A stretch of DNA of 64,000 nt from Callaeas wilsoni (lineage: Eukaryota > Chordata > Aves > Passeriformes > Callaeidae): assembly GCA_013398955.1 (NCBI GenBank), contig VWPU01011856.1, positions 28,909 to 92,908 of the forward strand, in the 5' to 3' direction. Position numbers and translations under genes: made by a program. Of this stretch, positions 1 to 12,700 are shown piece after piece. Each line of letters starts with the position of its first letter. Within the stretch, counting starts at the first letter, position 1. Below the pieces are notes generated by a model. That model was not told the DNA's origin. It searched no databases and saw only the letters and a list, made by a program, of their open reading frames with translations.

Positions 1-591
1 ATTTGCCTGCCATTTTGCTATCTTTCAAATTACCGTGTCAATATTTAAACTAAAAAGAACTGCAAGTCTGATGTGGTGGTCAGACAAAAGTATTGAGGCT
101 GAGGGGTAGCAAGGTTAACATCAGATGAAAGCATTCTTAGGTTTCTGCTCTAATATTTCCCATATTTTGTACCTGTTTTCTAATTGTAAATGTTTCTCCA
201 TTAAATGAGTTTCATGTAGTGTTTGTCTCTCCTCTTTTTCATTAGATATTGCCATTTATTAGAGTAATTTAAATTTATTCTGAAGCTGCTTATGTATCAA
301 TTTATGATGATTGGTTCTGTGCAATGCTTTTCTTTCTCCAGTGTCTTAGAGATGTGAGGGTGTTGTGGGATTTTATTCTCACCATTCTTTAGGAGTTACT
401 TTTTCTTTCTCTCTTGAGCTATTCTTTATTAGTGCTCATGAAGAACTTCAATAAGTGATTTTCTTCTTCTTTTTGTATTGTTAGAGCATTTAACTGGAGT
501 AATACAGGTTGGGGTTTTTTTAAAAACTCAACACATTCGTTCTAAGCATGAATGGATGAAAGTTTAACATTGCATTTGTTCTATTTTGTAG
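1..591 (+). other. CDC40: CDC40 intron (partial, 5' end outside window)
   Basis: AT-rich non-coding sequence upstream of the first CDC40 exon seen. It ends in the acceptor tract ttgttctattttgtag. I see no other feature in it. Confidence 0.85.
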
Positions 592-693
592 GACACAGTA
601 AAGCTGTTCGAGACATCTGTTTTAACAATGCAGGCACTCGGTTCCTTAGTGCTGCCTATGACCGCTATCTAAAACTCTGGGACACTGAAACAG
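592..693 (+). CDS. CDC40: CDC40 coding exon (WD blade beginning GHSKAVRD)
   Basis: The acceptor is ttttgtag at 584-591 and the donor gtaggc starts at 694. The first two bases, GA, complete a Gly codon begun in an exon outside the window. The exon encodes [10 protein letters not shown], then a blade ending LKLWDTET. It leaves one base (phase 1) for the next exon. Confidence 0.95.
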
Positions 694-3600
694 GTAGGCT
701 TGTATTTGTAGGTACTGTTATTTGGCACTATTTTTAATTAATAGTGACTATAAAGATATCTTAGCATTCAGGTTGTTTCCAATTGTCCTTCATATTGTCC
801 TGTAGTTCACTGTTTAGGCTTTCAATGCAGGATAATTAATCTTTTTTCCGATATGTTTTGTCGTTATCTGTAATGGTGCAATTGACACTACCTGTGTTTT
901 CATATACCTTTTCATTTGAGAAATCTGTTAGTTATTTGTAATGCTAGAACAATTTTCAGCAAAAAGACATTTTGCCAAATCATTTAAATGCATGTTTAAA
1001 TTTACAGGCATAAAATTACTCTTTACACCTAAATACGCTTAATTTAGAAAAATTATCTCACTTGGTGTTTTGCTTAACCTGAACTTTAAGAGCATTCCAA
1101 ATAAGAAAAGGTGGTGATAACTGAGCTGCTGATATAGAGGGTTGAAGGGTAGGTCTCAGGCTCTCCTGCCTGGGATATGCTCTGTAACATTCTGCTACAA
1201 ATAGTTTCTTGAGTTAAAAAAAATACAGGATAGATTTTGTCAGCATTCTTTTAAACCTGTGTCTCTTTCTAAGACAGGAAGTTCCCATGTTTGAAAAAGA
1301 TGTTAGCTGTCTGGGTTAGCAGTGCCACTAATCGTACACAGGTGATAGCCAGAAAGGTGTAAGTCAAATTCTTCAGTCTTGAGTCTGAACTCAGTTATTT
1401 AGACAGAGCTTTCAGATTAACATGGCTCTTTTAAGTTACGGATAAAGTGTAATCAGGGTATTTGTGGCTGAAGCTAAGAGAGGAGGTCAAGGCTTTATTT
1501 TGCAGTTGGATTACTGTTACCCTTTTCTGAGGTTAGTCTTGAGTTCTTGCCCAAGTTTGTATCTCTTGTTGAGGAGACCTCTGATCCTAAGGAGGTGATG
1601 TTTTGCAAAGACAGTGGTCAGCTTGTGATTTCCTGACCCAGTCCGTATGTTCTTGATACGTCCTGGTGGCATACAAAGTACTGAGCAGTTGTATTGTTTG
1701 GAAAGCTGTAGCAAACTTGCAGAACAGTTTCTATGTGTGCATGTTTATGCAGGTGCATGCACACAAATGTGAAAAAGGATCTAATCAAAGAGCAGGGTGA
1801 ATTCTACCCTCTAATTCTCTCAAGGACTTTAAAAGAAGTGTTGTCTGCTCTTAGTAAAGTGCTTTTTTTCAGTATCTGCAAACAACCAATAAGCCCATAG
1901 CACTTCCAACCTGATACGCTATAAATGGGTTTTCTGTTGCAGGGCAATGTATTTCAAGATTCACCAACAGGAAGGTTCCTTATTGTGTCAAGTTCAATCC
2001 TGATGAAGATAAACAAAATCTCTTTGTTGCAGGAATGTCAGATAAGAAAATTGTGCAGGTATGTCTACTCAATATTTATTTCTCTAAAAATACTGGTATT
2101 TAGTAAAAAAAAGGTTCTTATTCTAACTCTTTTAATTGTAGTGGGATATTCGAAGTGGTGAGATTGTGCAGGAATACGATAGGCATTTGGGAGCTGTCAA
2201 CACCATTGTATTTGTGGATGAAAATAGAAGGTTTGTGAGTACATCTGATGACAAGAGTTTAAGAGTCTGGGAATGGTAAGTTTAAAATTTTGAATTGTAC
2301 CTCAAAGTATATTGTGAGCAAACTGAGAAGAGAGTTCATTTTTAAAAGTACACATAGCACATGGGCCACTGGAGCATACTGAGTTCTAGCTAGCTCAGGA
2401 AAAGCTTTAAAACCCTGTTCTGACTTAATGCCTGAGACACTTCATTGATTTCCTCTTCCCCAAAGAAAACACAGGACAGCCCCATCAGCCTGAAGCACAC
2501 TGCGCACTACTAGTGGTCTCTGCTCTCTTCCCTTTCCCCAAGGGTGTATCAGTCCTTAAATTAACTCTTAAAGAAACATCTGCTCGATTACACTTGGTTT
2601 GTGTTGGTTTTGAATGCTTTGAACTTGGATGTCCATAGTATTATATAATACTTGGCCCATGTTTGAAATAACTAGTTTAGTATAGCTTCATTCTGGCTTT
2701 CTGTTATTCTGGCTCTTTAGCAGTCATTGATACACACGGTATGAATACAATAGATGACAGAAAAGGGAGAGTCTGTCCAAGAAAAAATAATACAAAATAT
2801 TTGAAATGGCTTCCAGTTTTTAACATTTAGCCTGCAGAGAAAACAGATCACTCCTATCTGAAATGTTTTTCACAAGGTTCTAGATACTAAGATCTTGAAC
2901 TTAAGACTTTTAAGATTTCTCTAGGATTTGAGAATTTCTTTTTGAAATAATCAGTCCCATATCTTGAGGTATTCATTTCCTTTTGCTGTTCACACATGCA
3001 AAGTTGTTGCATAATACAGGCACTAGTTCGACAGCTCTGTGACTAATCAGTTCCTTCCTAGCTGCTTGCTTTTTTCTTTTTTTTTCCCACTGTAGCCTAG
3101 ACAAGAGACTCCAATCTGTGGTATTGGAATGTTACCCAAGCAGCCAGCTAAATCCTCAGCTTGTCTGTGATCGGCTGCTATCATTGCCAGTAGCAGTGGG
3201 AATGACCAAAGTCTGGGAACCCAGGCTTAGGCTAGACATAAAATGCTGTCACCATATGCCACTCCAAGAAAGCCTCTGTTCAGTACTTCATAAGTAGACC
3301 CATGCATTTACTGAGCTCCTTAAAGAAAAATCTTTACAATACCATGTCTGCTAAGGAATGTCTCCTCTCTGGTGAGTGGGAGGATGATCTTGCTTGCACA
3401 AATCTGTTATTTCCTTGAGATTGGATTGCCCTTGTTTTATGAGCTTTGTGTGATGGCTGAAATAAATAGTGAAGTGGGTGGACTTAGTCTGTGGGGAAAA
3501 GCAGGAAAGGCAAAAAGGTTCTGGCATGGGAACATCGCAACCTGATTGTTCCAGTAGCAGTTTTTTCCTTCTGAAGAAAAAAATATGTAATAGCTTGTTG

Positions 3601-6600
3601 TATACTGAAGAAAGAGTTCCCTTGTTGAAATGATAGAGAGCTAAGCAATATTCTGTAATGCAGTTGTTGGGAAATTTTTTGGTTTTGTAAAGAGCAAATG
3701 TAAGGCCATCTTCCTGGGCATGACTTGAAAACCTTTGCCCCCAACCTGCCATGATGTATGTTAATTTGTCTGTAAGCATATTTCTATAATTTCAAGATCC
3801 AGATTTTTACAATACCTTAAAACTAAGTTAATAAATGCATTATGGAAGATTTTGGAGCTCAGAAACTTCCATGGCAAATTATTTCTCAAATCCTTTTTTC
3901 CTAAGTTGATAAGAAAAATTATTTGCTACTTAGTAGTGATTTGGTTACTGCACCTTTTGGCACTTTTCTTCCTATGTTCTTCAGCACAATGTTTCTTCAG
4001 TATCCTGTAGAAAGAAAATGGAATTATGACCTGAGTATGGCCTTAAAAGCCAGTAATTAAAAATTGGTCTAATTGCTTAGTTTCAATTGTCTAGAGGAAT
4101 TCTGTAGTGTGTTTTGTAAACATTTTGACTTGGCCAGAGCTGATAATGGGATGGCATGTCTGACTTCATCACAATGAGGAACTCCTGAGAACTTATATCT
4201 CCTTTCCCCAAGAATTCATCCCATGCACAGATTTCATTGGGCTGTACATAGAATTGCAGTCGGTTGGTTGCTGAAAGTTCAGGCTTCAAACATAGTACAG
4301 ACTCCTGTAGATTACATGGTTTATTTAGGAATATTAATGGGAGAGCTTTAAAATCTGTCTGCTTTTGCATTTCATATGATTGGGATATTAAAGTTGGCAT
4401 GGGTATTGTATTCTGTTTTCTCTCTTCTAGAAATGCAAAATTTAATATGTCTTTGCTTTGTGTGCATCTGATCCTGCTTGGGTAAGCAGTGAAATGATTT
4501 GGGCATTTAACTTTGGAGGCTGTTATTTCTTTTTGCCTCCAAGTCAGCCAGCAAAGCAAGAACTGTGCAGTGGTAATTTAGCTATTATGCTGACAGGCTT
4601 GGAAGGCTTGTCATCTCTGTAAAGCTATGCCCCTCAGAGGGCCTTTTCACCCATGATTCCTCGTAGAGAAAGTGTAGTCTCCTGAGAGACGTCTTCGTGA
4701 TGTGTAGGTCCCAAAACTGGATTGGGTTGGACTGGGGTTTGCGTTGGCTTGGGTTTTTTCCTTCTTTCATTGAAACGATTTTTGTCTCTTGCATAAGGAA
4801 GAAGTTGTATCAGAACCGCAGTGTATAACACTCCTAAATCTTGGCTAGCAGATATCACTTCTGGTATTTAAAACTTTTTGGCCTTTGAAATGCTATGAAG
4901 TGGTGAAAGGATTTAAAAATATTTAAATTTTAAATATTTGTGACAAAAAATATCACGTGAGTTTTGAGGTTGGGGAACCATGATAGCATCTGTATTGGTA
5001 ATTTTTTTAAGGGAGCAGGCTGACATTACTTACTTAGCAATTTGACTGGAAGCAAATGTGAAACACAAATGCATCTCTTTATTCTGCCTAATAGTTTAAT
5101 GCAGCGTATCCTGCTGCTGTCCTAAGTGTGCCTGCTAGGTATCAACATAAAGCAGAGCTGTTGTGAATAAATTCTAGTAGATGAGCCTGCCTTCCTTTGT
5201 AAAAGGAGAAGAAGGCAAAACAACTGGTGCAGCATTTAAATTTCTGACTGCAGTACAATTCAGTATTGGAGATGCATCTTCTGTGATGAGACTTTAATAG
5301 GGCTTCCAGTGGGATTGGTTTTACCTGGCATTAAGGATTCCAGAAGATTGTTGGTCTGCAGGAGTGTTGGGTGGGGGGAGTGGGTCAGGGCCTGGCTTTG
5401 CTGCAGCAATAACCTTGTGTCGTGTTGCAAATGGAGCTGGAAACTGTTTGGCTACTTAGGATGTGGCACAGGGGCTGCACTTCCTGTGCTGTTGTGTTGA
5501 TCGACCTCAGAGATGATGTGGATTTTTTGTTACTCCTTCACAGATTTGTTGCCCAACAGCAGTCTTAGGTCTGCCTGTTTGGAGCTGGTTACCCCTGGCC
5601 TAAAGCGCCTGCTTTTATCCATGGAGTGTATTAAGTGGGTTACCCTTCTTATTCTGAGGAATAAATGATTTTAACTCACAGGAGCATTTGTGTCGCTTCC
5701 TGACAACAGAGCAGCTTCTCACCCTGCTGCCCCTGTGTGTGTTGCTTAACTCAAGATGACGGGAAATAACTTCCTCCACAATGAAGCAGGATGGTAATTA
5801 CCTTGCTAATGCTGACCGTATTGCCATCCAACAAGGCTCGGGCAGCTGGGACGAGGCAGCCACCCACGCTCTGCACTCCGAGAGTGTCCCAGCAGCCCTT
5901 CTGCTCTGTGAATTAGACAATGAAGTCATAAACATCCCCTTTGTATTGATTAATGTTGCTACAGAACAGTTTGCATGTGTTTCCTGCAGAATACATTTAA
6001 TCAAATCTATTTTCTGCTGGAGGTTTCTTTTGCTTAATGAGAAAGCCATGTGCATGCCTTCCCTCTTCTCCAGTCTTCCAGTGCAGGGTATGAGGAATAC
6101 TATGAATATGCACAAACCGTTAGTAATTCAATTTATATAGTCAAAACCAAATGGCAGTTCTGCGAAGTAAGGATTAGACTGTCCTTGTTTTTTCCCTAGG
6201 CCTTTGTACAGGACAGTGTATGTTAAGCACATGCACTGGCACAGTCTTTATACAATTGAGCTGGGGAGTTCAGCATTCAGTTCAGCTGTGATTATTTGGA
6301 ATTGGTTGGCATCCCATTTGGGGAGATCAGGAGGAAAAGGGCATTGTCAGAGAGATGAGAGAGAGAATCCTGTTTTCTTTTCCTTTTAAAAAATGTTTAA
6401 AAAAAGAATTTTTAAAAAGGCAGAAATATTTGAGTTAAAACAAAACTCAAGTCAATAAGATATTTCAGTAAGATCTGTGCATACGTCAGTATGTTCTTGC
6501 TATCTAAATAGGAACTTTGTAAGAGCTGCAGTTATACTGAAGGCAATAAAGGAACTTTATGATAGAGTTTTGCTCTTAACAATTAGAATTATGACTCTAA

Positions 6601-9437
6601 TTTAGACTCTGGATCATTTGATTGGGGTAAATTCACACTCTCAGAGGTTATGCTGTAGATGACTCCACATCTGGAGCTCTTGGGTGGACATTCATCATAC
6701 TTTTGAGCTTTTGCATATTCTTCCTTTGGATGCCACCATACATTCTCCATGGTTCAGTCACCACGTAAATCAGCTGACTTAGGGCAGCTCTTTGGAACAT
6801 CTCCATGTCTTCATAAAACACATACTTCTTCCTTTTGCAGGGACATTCCTGTAGACTTCAAGTACATAGCTGAGCCAAGTATGCATTCCATGCCAGCCGT
6901 GACTTTGTCTCCAAATGGTAGGTTAACACTTTACTGCCTTCTTAGACCCAAATTACATAGGCATGTCTTACTGATTATATCTCTGTGGTGTTGCTGTGTT
7001 GCATCCTCCTTTCACCCCAGACTAACCCCCCTCCCCAGTCACTCTGTGCACTTATTCCAAGATTGGACTGGATCTTGATTTGATTTAAAATTCTAAAGAG
7101 CAAGTATGTCAAAATGAGGGTTTATATCAGGGTAACTGTATCAGTTTAAAATTAGGCCTTCACCCAGACAAGCAAAAGGACTCTACATAGAGCTACCATA
7201 TGCTCTTCCCTGTATTTAAAATATTAAGAGAAACAATGGAGGGAACTGACGATGGTGGCAAAGTGTTAAGCAAGTTCAGCAGTCCTTGTGGTGCCACTCT
7301 TAAAGCAGAAACTGATGTTGTACATGATCCTGTTCCCTTGTGTTCTGAATATAGTCCAAATAATTCTTGTATAAGAGAAATCCCAAATTATCTCAGTGTT
7401 CCTTTATGTTAATGTTTCACTGGTGTTTATGTTCTTCAATTAGAATCATGCTGAGGAAGGATAATTGTTTAGTGCCTCAAGTAATCAGTGAAAATCCTTC
7501 TAACAGGACAAAATTCCTGTTATCTGTTTTGGCCAAATTTAAATAGCTTTAGTGTCAGCATTATTACAGTGTTGCCAGATTTGCTGTTAACAGTCTCATT
7601 ATGCGGAGTAGAAGCTGATCAACTTGTTGCCCAGCCAAGTTATGTTGTCACTGCATAAAATACTTTAAAGGCAGTGACAATATGCAGAGTTCAGGACAGA
7701 AGTCTCTGTTCTGGATGTTCTGTAGCACATCATCTTCATTGGATTCTCAGGCAGGAGTTAATACACTGCCAAGATGCAAAACAAGATAAAGTTAAGGTTG
7801 GAAAAGCCTCGATTTTTCTTTTGTTAAAATATCTTTATTAATTGCATTCCATTAAGGCAGAGAATACTAAATAGTGGCAAAAATATAAGTATTTTCAAAC
7901 TCCTTGGTCTACCTTAGACCTATTTTTCCCATGAAGAAAAGAGGACTGTCTTAGAGTACCCACAAAACAGATGATCAAGTAGATTGCAGCTAGATGGATT
8001 TTTTTCCCCTCACTGAGTTACATGATTTTGTGCGCCAGCAAAATTAGACAGTTATCTTAAAAACTTAACAGTAAGTCAGTGGGGTTGATGCAGCACATAG
8101 CTGGAACAGCCAGAGCTTTAGTAGAGTCCTGAGTGCATTTTGTAAGAATAGGCATCCCAAATCCTGTCAAACATAAGGTTGCAACTCTTGGCAGTTGTAC
8201 CAGGCAGAAGCAATACCAACTCTTACCTAGAACCCTGCTACATAATGAAAATCTGGATTAAGATAGTGCAAGAAAAATTATCAAAATCTGTAAAAACATC
8301 CCAGTTAGGTCTGTTTCTTCAGATGCAGCACCCTGACACGACCTTTCTTTATTGCATTTATAGGGAAGTGGTTGGCTTGCCAGTCGATGGATAACCAAAT
8401 CTTGATTTTTGGAGCTCAGAACAGATTCAGATTAAACAAAAAGAAAATTTTCAAAGGTCACATGGTGGCTGGCTACGCTTGTCAAGTAGATTTTTCACCT
8501 GATATGAGGTAAGTTTTAAGATGAAGTTCATCCCACAAAAACTTGCAGGTACAGACACTAAATTTCCTTTTGAATCCCCTGCAACATTCATGAATGTAGA
8601 GTCATCCTATTAGCTCACCATCAGGCAGAGCTCCCTTGCCAAGCAGCAGAACAGAAAGTTTACTCTTAGCATCTGATAGGACCAAGAGAGGCTTCCACAT
8701 CTGATTCCCATCTTTCTGCACGTGTTGTGCAGTACAGGGTGTATTCCCACAACGTGCATTTGTCTAGAGTATCTGGGATTTGAACTCACCCAGTTTCCCC
8801 AATTCATAGGTCTGGTGTGGGTATCCTCATTTACTGTTCAGAGAACCATCTCTTTCTTCCAGTTGACTTAGTAATATGCCCATACATTTAGTACTGTATG
8901 TACATAAGATACCAGTTACTATAAAAACTAGGGAATAACCTCAGCAAACCCAGAGGAAAAAGCATCTATAATTTGAGAGAAACTTGTGGCGCTTTGTCCT
9001 TGGTTCCAGTAACACAGTGCAGGGTATAATCACACTGCGTAGCACATCTACCTCGCAGTTGATGAATCACCTTCTGCAGGACTTGTGTGCTCTTAGACCA
9101 CAGTGTGAACACTAATTCCTTGGTAGGTATGTTTGCAGGATGTATCAGGTGGGAAGCTCCCTGGGGGAAGCTCTTTTCTGTTGCTCAGTTGCTACTTGTA
9201 ATAGTATACAAGCAGTCTGCACACATGATACAACTTTCATTTTATTCCTGTTAATACAGCTATGTGATATCTGGAGATGCAGATGGGAAACTGAACATCT
9301 GGGACTGGAAGACAACAAAACTCTACAGCAGGTTAAAAGCACATGACAAAGTCTGTATTGGGGCAGTGTGGCATCCACACGAAACATCCAAAGTCATTAC
9401 GTGCGGCTGGGATGGTCTGATTAAACTATGGGACTAA
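592..9437 (+). CDS. CDC40: CDC40 / PRP17 pre-mRNA splicing factor, C-terminal WD40 part (six spliced exons, 5' partial)
   Basis: CDC40 (PRP17) is a nuclear WD40 protein of the spliceosome that acts around the second catalytic step of splicing; this role is family knowledge. The coding exons are 592-693, 1943-2058, 2142-2275, 6841-6917, 8364-8508 and 9260-9437. All introns begin GT and end AG, and the reading frame is kept through every join to a TAA stop at 9435-9437. The joined product is 249 residues plus a split Gly codon. It closely matches my memory of vertebrate PRP17, whose human form is 579 residues, so roughly the last 43 percent is present. WD-type blade ends are visible in order: [32 protein letters not shown] and the terminal LIKLWD. 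The N-terminal half and first blades lie before the window. METTL24 lies downstream in convergent orientation. Identification is by remembered similarity, but length, frame and motif order leave little doubt. Confidence 0.97.
694..1942 (+). other. CDC40: CDC40 intron, 1249 bases
   Basis: GT-AG intron between exons ending at 693 and starting at 1943. No recognisable repeat, RNA gene or credible ORF. Confidence 0.9.
1943..2058 (+). CDS. CDC40: CDC40 coding exon ([10 protein letters not shown] to KKIVQ)
   Basis: The acceptor ttctgttgcag ends at 1942 and the donor gtatgt starts at 2059. The exon completes the Gly codon, then encodes [14 protein letters not shown] and runs to DKKIVQ. It ends in phase 0. 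An open frame begins upstream at 1925 in a different frame and is irrelevant. Confidence 0.95.
2142..2275 (+). CDS. CDC40: CDC40 coding exon ([10 protein letters not shown] to LRVWEW)
   Basis: The acceptor tttaattgtag ends at 2141 and the donor gtaag starts at 2276. The exon encodes [17 protein letters not shown] through DDKSLRVWE, and the last Trp codon is split (TG|G). The intron before it is only 83 bases (2059-2141), the shortest in the window. Confidence 0.95.
2276..6840 (+). other. CDC40: CDC40 intron, about 4.6 kb
   Basis: GT-AG intron between the LRVWEW exon and the DIPVDFKY exon; the Trp codon is split across it. Several open frames up to 158 codons occur on both strands (for example 4083-4559 on the minus strand), but none has family-like sequence or splice support, and several overlap on opposite strands. 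I see no clear transposable element. Confidence 0.88.
6841..6917 (+). CDS. CDC40: CDC40 coding exon ([20 protein letters not shown])
   Basis: A strong polypyrimidine acceptor, cttcttccttttgcag, ends at 6840 and the donor gtaggt starts at 6918. The 77-base exon completes the split Trp codon, encodes [18 protein letters not shown] through TLSPN, and leaves one base of a Gly codon. Confidence 0.95.
6918..8363 (+). other. CDC40: CDC40 intron, about 1.4 kb
   Basis: GT-AG intron splitting a Gly codon. I see nothing else in it. Confidence 0.9.
8364..8508 (+). CDS. CDC40: CDC40 coding exon ([10 protein letters not shown] to FSPDM)
   Basis: The acceptor catttatag ends at 8363 and the donor gtaag starts at 8509. 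The exon encodes [19 protein letters not shown], then a basic stretch [11 protein letters not shown] and CQVDFSPDM. The final Ser codon is split (AG|C) with the last exon. Confidence 0.95.
8509..9259 (+). other. CDC40: CDC40 last intron, 751 bases
   Basis: GT-AG intron splitting a Ser codon before the terminal exon. No additional feature recognised. Confidence 0.9.
9260..9437 (+). CDS. CDC40: CDC40 terminal coding exon
   Basis: The acceptor ttaatacag ends at 9259. The exon encodes the last two blade segments, [17 protein letters not shown] and [11 protein letters not shown], and stops at TAA 9435-9437. Ending directly after the WD motif is typical of PRP17, whose propeller closes at the very C-terminus. 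The residues DADG differ from the DGNG I recall for human at this turn, a surface-loop type change. Confidence 0.96.
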
Positions 9438-9728
9438 AGAGGATGCTACAAAGACCTAAAGATGCAAGTCCTGCATACATCTGAGATTCGGGTGCATTCT
9501 GCTGTAAGGATGGGTAGACATTTGTAATACTGCAGTTCTCGGCTCACTGTATATATGCACTAAACACCAGGAAATTCAGAAGACTCAAGTGAAAGGATAT
9601 AGTTCTAAATATGGCATCTGGGAATGAGCAGCTGAGGTCATCTGAAGCATGCAGAATCATGTGCCAGTTTGTCTTGCCACTGCTTGTGTAAAACACTCTT
9701 GTAAAATAAAATAATTTTAAGAAAAACT
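9438..9728 (+). other. CDC40: CDC40 3' untranslated region (proximal form)
   Basis: This is non-coding sequence from the CDC40 stop to an inferred cleavage point. The end is set from the AATAAA at 9705-9710 and the following GT-rich tract (tttttgtggttctggctgtc, 9729-9748). The exact cleavage base is not visible from DNA. A longer form may exist. Confidence 0.7.
9705..9710 (+). terminator. CDC40: Polyadenylation signal AATAAA, CDC40 proximal
   Basis: Canonical AATAAA 268 bases after the stop codon, in an AT-rich stretch, with a GT/T-rich downstream element about 20 bases later. It is the first canonical signal after the stop. Confidence 0.8.
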
Positions 9729-12700
9729 ATTTTTGTGGTTCTGGCTGTCAGAGAGTTAAAAGAGAAAACCAGCAATTGTGTCACTTTCTTTCTAAGAACA
9801 AATCTTGGTACCTACTGCAATAGAGCTGGAAAAGATAAGCACAAATCCACTTGGTGAGATTTGCTAATTCACAGTAGAAATGAAGAATTAATTGGAAGCT
9901 AGCAGTTGTCAGGTGAACTCTGTCAACTGAAAATGCCTTTCATAGTCTTAGTAGAATTATGAGGATCACTCAACCTTTGCAAGTAATCTTCATTTTCAGA
10001 GTTTTCCTTGTAATGGTTGTGTGCTGTGTGTTGGTTTTTTTGTCTTCCCATATGCTATTCTGTTCCAATAAGCATGACATATTAAAAAAAAAAAGTGAAT
10101 GTCCCTTGTTCTGTTTGGAATACTTTGTATTATAAGCCCCATGAAGGTTTTGACAATTTAATGTATATACATGTCACACTTTTTAAAGAACTTATTTTGA
10201 ATAAATCTTTTTATAAAAAAGTCTGCTTATCTTTATTCAATTTTTCTGTCTTGCAGTGTCCATATAAAATATTTCCTACCATTTGGTATTTTAATGTGCA
10301 GTTGTATCAGTGTTCAGATAAACTCATTCTCTTGCAGTGTTCATTTAAAACTAAGGCAAGTTGGCAGCAGGAGAAAAAAAGTCCTTTTGGCTCCCTGTCT
10401 GCTCTCTTTTTTGGGCACATAAAAATAAATGCATGTAGCAAATTTTATCCTATTGATCAGTCTTTAATTACAGTTTTGAATTATATTGTTTACTGTAAAT
10501 CCAATCACTGCTCATCCATTATAAAGGATAGCAGAGGAATAATTGCCTTAATTGACAGCAGGATAGAAGCTGAGGCAAAGAATCCCAAATGGTCGAGATG
10601 GAAGGAAATGGGTTGGTTGTTTTGTGAGCTTTGGGTTGTTTAACTGATTGCAAGACAATTCTGGTCTTTCAGAGACTTACTTACACAAGTTAGGCCCTTG
10701 TGAGTGAACAGGAAGCTTAAGCATTTTTGGACCAACTCTGTAATGCTGAGCTTGAGAGTCATTCCACTGTCAGTTCATGCTGTTGTGTAACTGCACTGAG
10801 TTTACATGTTCCTGGTTACTTCCCCATGCCAGTAGCCTTGTGTGCCTGAAAAACTCCACTCACTGTTTTCACAAGCACCATCCTGGTGGTAACTGGTACT
10901 GCCCAGCCTTGTTCCCATGCAAGTACTGAGACAGGAAATGGTAGAGCCTGGAGAGAGAGGAAAGAGCTGGGCTGGCATGTCCTGAGGACTGATCCTCTGT
11001 AGAGAGAGAAGCGGCTGTTCCTGTTTCTCTGCTCTTCAGGATGTGGGTGGGAAAGAGCTGCTGCTGTCTTGCAGGGGATGAATTTCTGATGTGCTTTTCA
11101 CAGGGAAGGTTTGATTCCTGAGCTGGCAGTTGAGCTCTGGTGTGTGTTGTGTGCCAGGTGCTGCTTAAAGAGAAAGTGGGCTGGAGTCGTTTGGAACGGA
11201 TTTTCTCCCTCAAATACATTTCCCAAATGGATATGTCACAGTGTGCCCTGACCGTTAACAGTTTATATGTACAGGGAAATAGGGAGGAGAAGAGGAATAG
11301 AGCAGATAGAAAACCTTCTCTCAGGAACACATACTGGCTTTCACATCAGAAACACCTTTCCCATATGCTTAAAACCATTTAAATCATAATACACAAAATG
11401 CTTGGCTCTGTCGTTGGTACTGTGTTTTTCCATGTGTCACCTACCAGGCTGAACTTTAGATATATACTTGTAAAATAGTATATGCAAAATATAAAAATAA
11501 GTGTATAAACTCGTGTAGTAATATACTGGGTGTTGTCTTTGGAGGAAAAAAATTAGAAATGTTTCAATCAATTCTGCTGGAGTTAATGAATTTGGATTAA
11601 ATGTTTGCAGCAAGTCCAGAATCAAAATTGCCCTAGAAACTTTCAGATAAAATCCTTTGTCCCTCACAGTTGGTCACCACATTAATATTTCGTGGAATTT
11701 CTCACATCTGCATTGAAGCCTGCAGGGGGAATTTTCATGAGGATAATTCCCTCTTGTTGCAAACTGCAAATCTCACGTTGTCAGCTAGTTTGCTGTGCAC
11801 AAGGATAGATGTGTGTGTGAGTGTGGTCCGAGTCCAGACTTGTTTTTCCAGCAGCCACCTGGGAAGAGATTTCTTTCTGGGCTAATCAACTCAAATCATG
11901 TCCTTCTCTTCCCAATTTAATGGTTTACCAGAAATTGGTCCGTTTCAAGTGTTAGTCAGAGCAAGTCTAAGATGAGACCTCTAGGCTGAACTTGGCCTGT
12001 GAGCAGACAGATCCAGGGAAAAGGCAGCATTGGGAGAAAAGGGAAGAGTGCACTTCAAGATCCCTGATTAATTTTCCTTGGACATTAGTGGAGAATGCAG
12101 CATAGTGATTCGAGCTGAAGGGAGCATCTTGGGAGGGCTGGAGGTGAGTGTGTTGCACTTCCAGGAAGGAGCACAGGCAAGCTGGACTGCAGGGCTGCTG
12201 TCACAGCATCATTGTTTCGTTCCCCTTGACCATGCACCTGTAACTTTCAGAAATGACATGCCAATATGTTGCTGCTTTTATTAGTACCGATTGCTTTTAC
12301 AGCAGAAGTTTTACGGGTCAGTCAATTATCTCCATCATTCTTGGAGTTTTGTCTGGGAAAATTGGTAGTTCCTTTGACCTTTTGCCAGCTTTTTCTTGGA
12401 CTTTTTTCATAAGCGAGAGGGGGAAATAGCCCACATATCCTTGTGTGTCTTGCTGGTAAGGAGGCTGGCTGTCTTGAAGCAGATGGTCTTGGCATCTGTC
12501 TTGCTCAGGGTTTATAATTGTCCCCAGTAAGATGGGGCTGCTCAGTCTTTGCCCTCATTATGAAGAACAAACATAAAAATTACTGTACATCCAGAAAAGT
12601 CCAAGATTGTCTTGTAAAAAGCCGATTTTTAGCAGCAGGCAGATGTTCAGTACGCTGTTTAACGCTGTGGTCTTTAACAGCTGATTTAAACAGGGAGCCT

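Noticed and set aside
3351..3779. 142-codon minus-strand ORF inside the CDC40 intron
   Set aside because: No family similarity and a second overlapping ORF in another frame; chance.
10095..10643. 182-codon plus-strand ORF downstream of CDC40
   Set aside because: Starts after the CDC40 polyadenylation signal in AT-rich sequence; translation is Phe/Ile/Tyr-rich as expected from random AT-rich DNA; no family resemblance.
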